Part shown: in pieces, positions 6,674-6,790 of the stretch
Numbering within the stretch: position 1 is the stretch's first letter
How the letters are laid out: every line of letters begins with the position of its first letter
From: an uncultured Clostridia bacterium
Lineage (GTDB): Bacteria; Bacillota; Clostridia; TANB77; CAG-508
NCBI GenBank assembly: GCA_934122385.1
Contig: CAKOWP010000056.1
Span: forward strand, 1-6,790
Direction: 5' to 3'
Length of the DNA stretch: 6,790 nucleotides
Translations under genes and position numbers: made by a program
The notes under the pieces: model-generated
Database searches by the model: none
What the model saw: only the letters and a program-made list of their open reading frames with translations
What the model was told of the DNA's origin: nothing

Positions 6674-6790
6674 TTACATATGTAAAACTCTTTGCTTAAT
6701 TTCTTTAGTCTTGCCTGCATTCCAGAAATTCTCGCCTAAATATCCACAAGTACGTCTTACAACATTCATTTTACTATGGTCTTTATTACC
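6674..6790 (-). CDS. nrdD: Anaerobic ribonucleoside-triphosphate reductase, C-terminal end (partial)
   Basis: The last 38 codons plus TAA of a leftward gene enter from the right edge. The fragment contains VVRRTCGYLGENFWNAG and ends KEIKQRVLHM. The RTCGYLG motif is the glycyl-radical loop of class III ribonucleotide reductases; the Gly after the Cys is the radical site, activated by NrdG. Although short, the fragment matches the NrdD C terminus closely, and the adjacent nrdG supports it. The full protein reduces ribonucleoside triphosphates to deoxy forms without oxygen and usually exceeds 600 residues, so most of the gene and its promoter lie outside the window. The TAA stop runs directly into an A-rich tract leading to the palindrome. 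Confidence 0.93.
   Translation of the reverse strand, partial: GNKDHSKMNVVRRTCGYLGENFWNAGKTKEIKQRVLHM

Noticed and set aside
1..6790. CRISPR array, tRNA, rRNA or insertion sequence
   Set aside because: I saw no regularly spaced direct repeats, no tRNA-like cloverleaf, no rRNA sequence and no transposase gene in the window.

Overview
The window is strongly AT-rich, uses AT-ending codons throughout, and carries short intergenic gaps, good AGGAG/GAGGTGA-type ribosome binding sites and an oxygen-independent class III ribonucleotide reductase. Together with the MurT/GatD lipid II amidation enzyme, this points to a strictly or facultatively anaerobic low-GC Gram-positive bacterium, most likely in the Clostridia. 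This placement is an inference from gene content and composition; no taxonomic marker such as rRNA is present.

Layout. Positions 1-246 are a T-rich intergenic region. It holds a convincing rightward promoter (extended -10) and a weaker candidate leftward promoter for a gene outside the window. Positions 247-2448 (+) encode one long protein in which the MurT ligase and the GatD glutaminase, usually two proteins, are fused through a roughly 56-residue polar linker. A 15-bp hairpin at 2461-2494 ends this unit and probably also the convergent one. The rest is a leftward operon, in transcription order: the 3' end of nrdD (6790-6674), a near-perfect 68-nt palindrome (6667-6600), nrdG (6580-6047), and two half-size ABC exporter genes (6043-4274 and 4281-2569).

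How the genes work together. NrdG is the radical-SAM activase that installs the glycyl radical on NrdD, so these two form the anaerobic dNTP-synthesis module. The nrdG stop codon lies inside the ribosome binding site of the first ABC gene, and the two ABC genes overlap by 8 nt, so nrdG and both ABC genes look translationally coupled. The ABC pair has the asymmetry expected of a heterodimeric exporter: the first subunit has Asp at the catalytic Glu position and the second has an altered signature motif, so both defects fall in the same ATP site. Its substrate cannot be read from the sequence. The fused MurT-GatD protein should amidate the D-glutamate of lipid II to D-isoglutamine.

Most of the window is recognisable housekeeping and transport. 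The points most worth a second look are the MurT-GatD fusion, the large nested palindrome between nrdD and nrdG, and the tight coupling of an exporter to nrdG. I found no clearly new multi-gene system.
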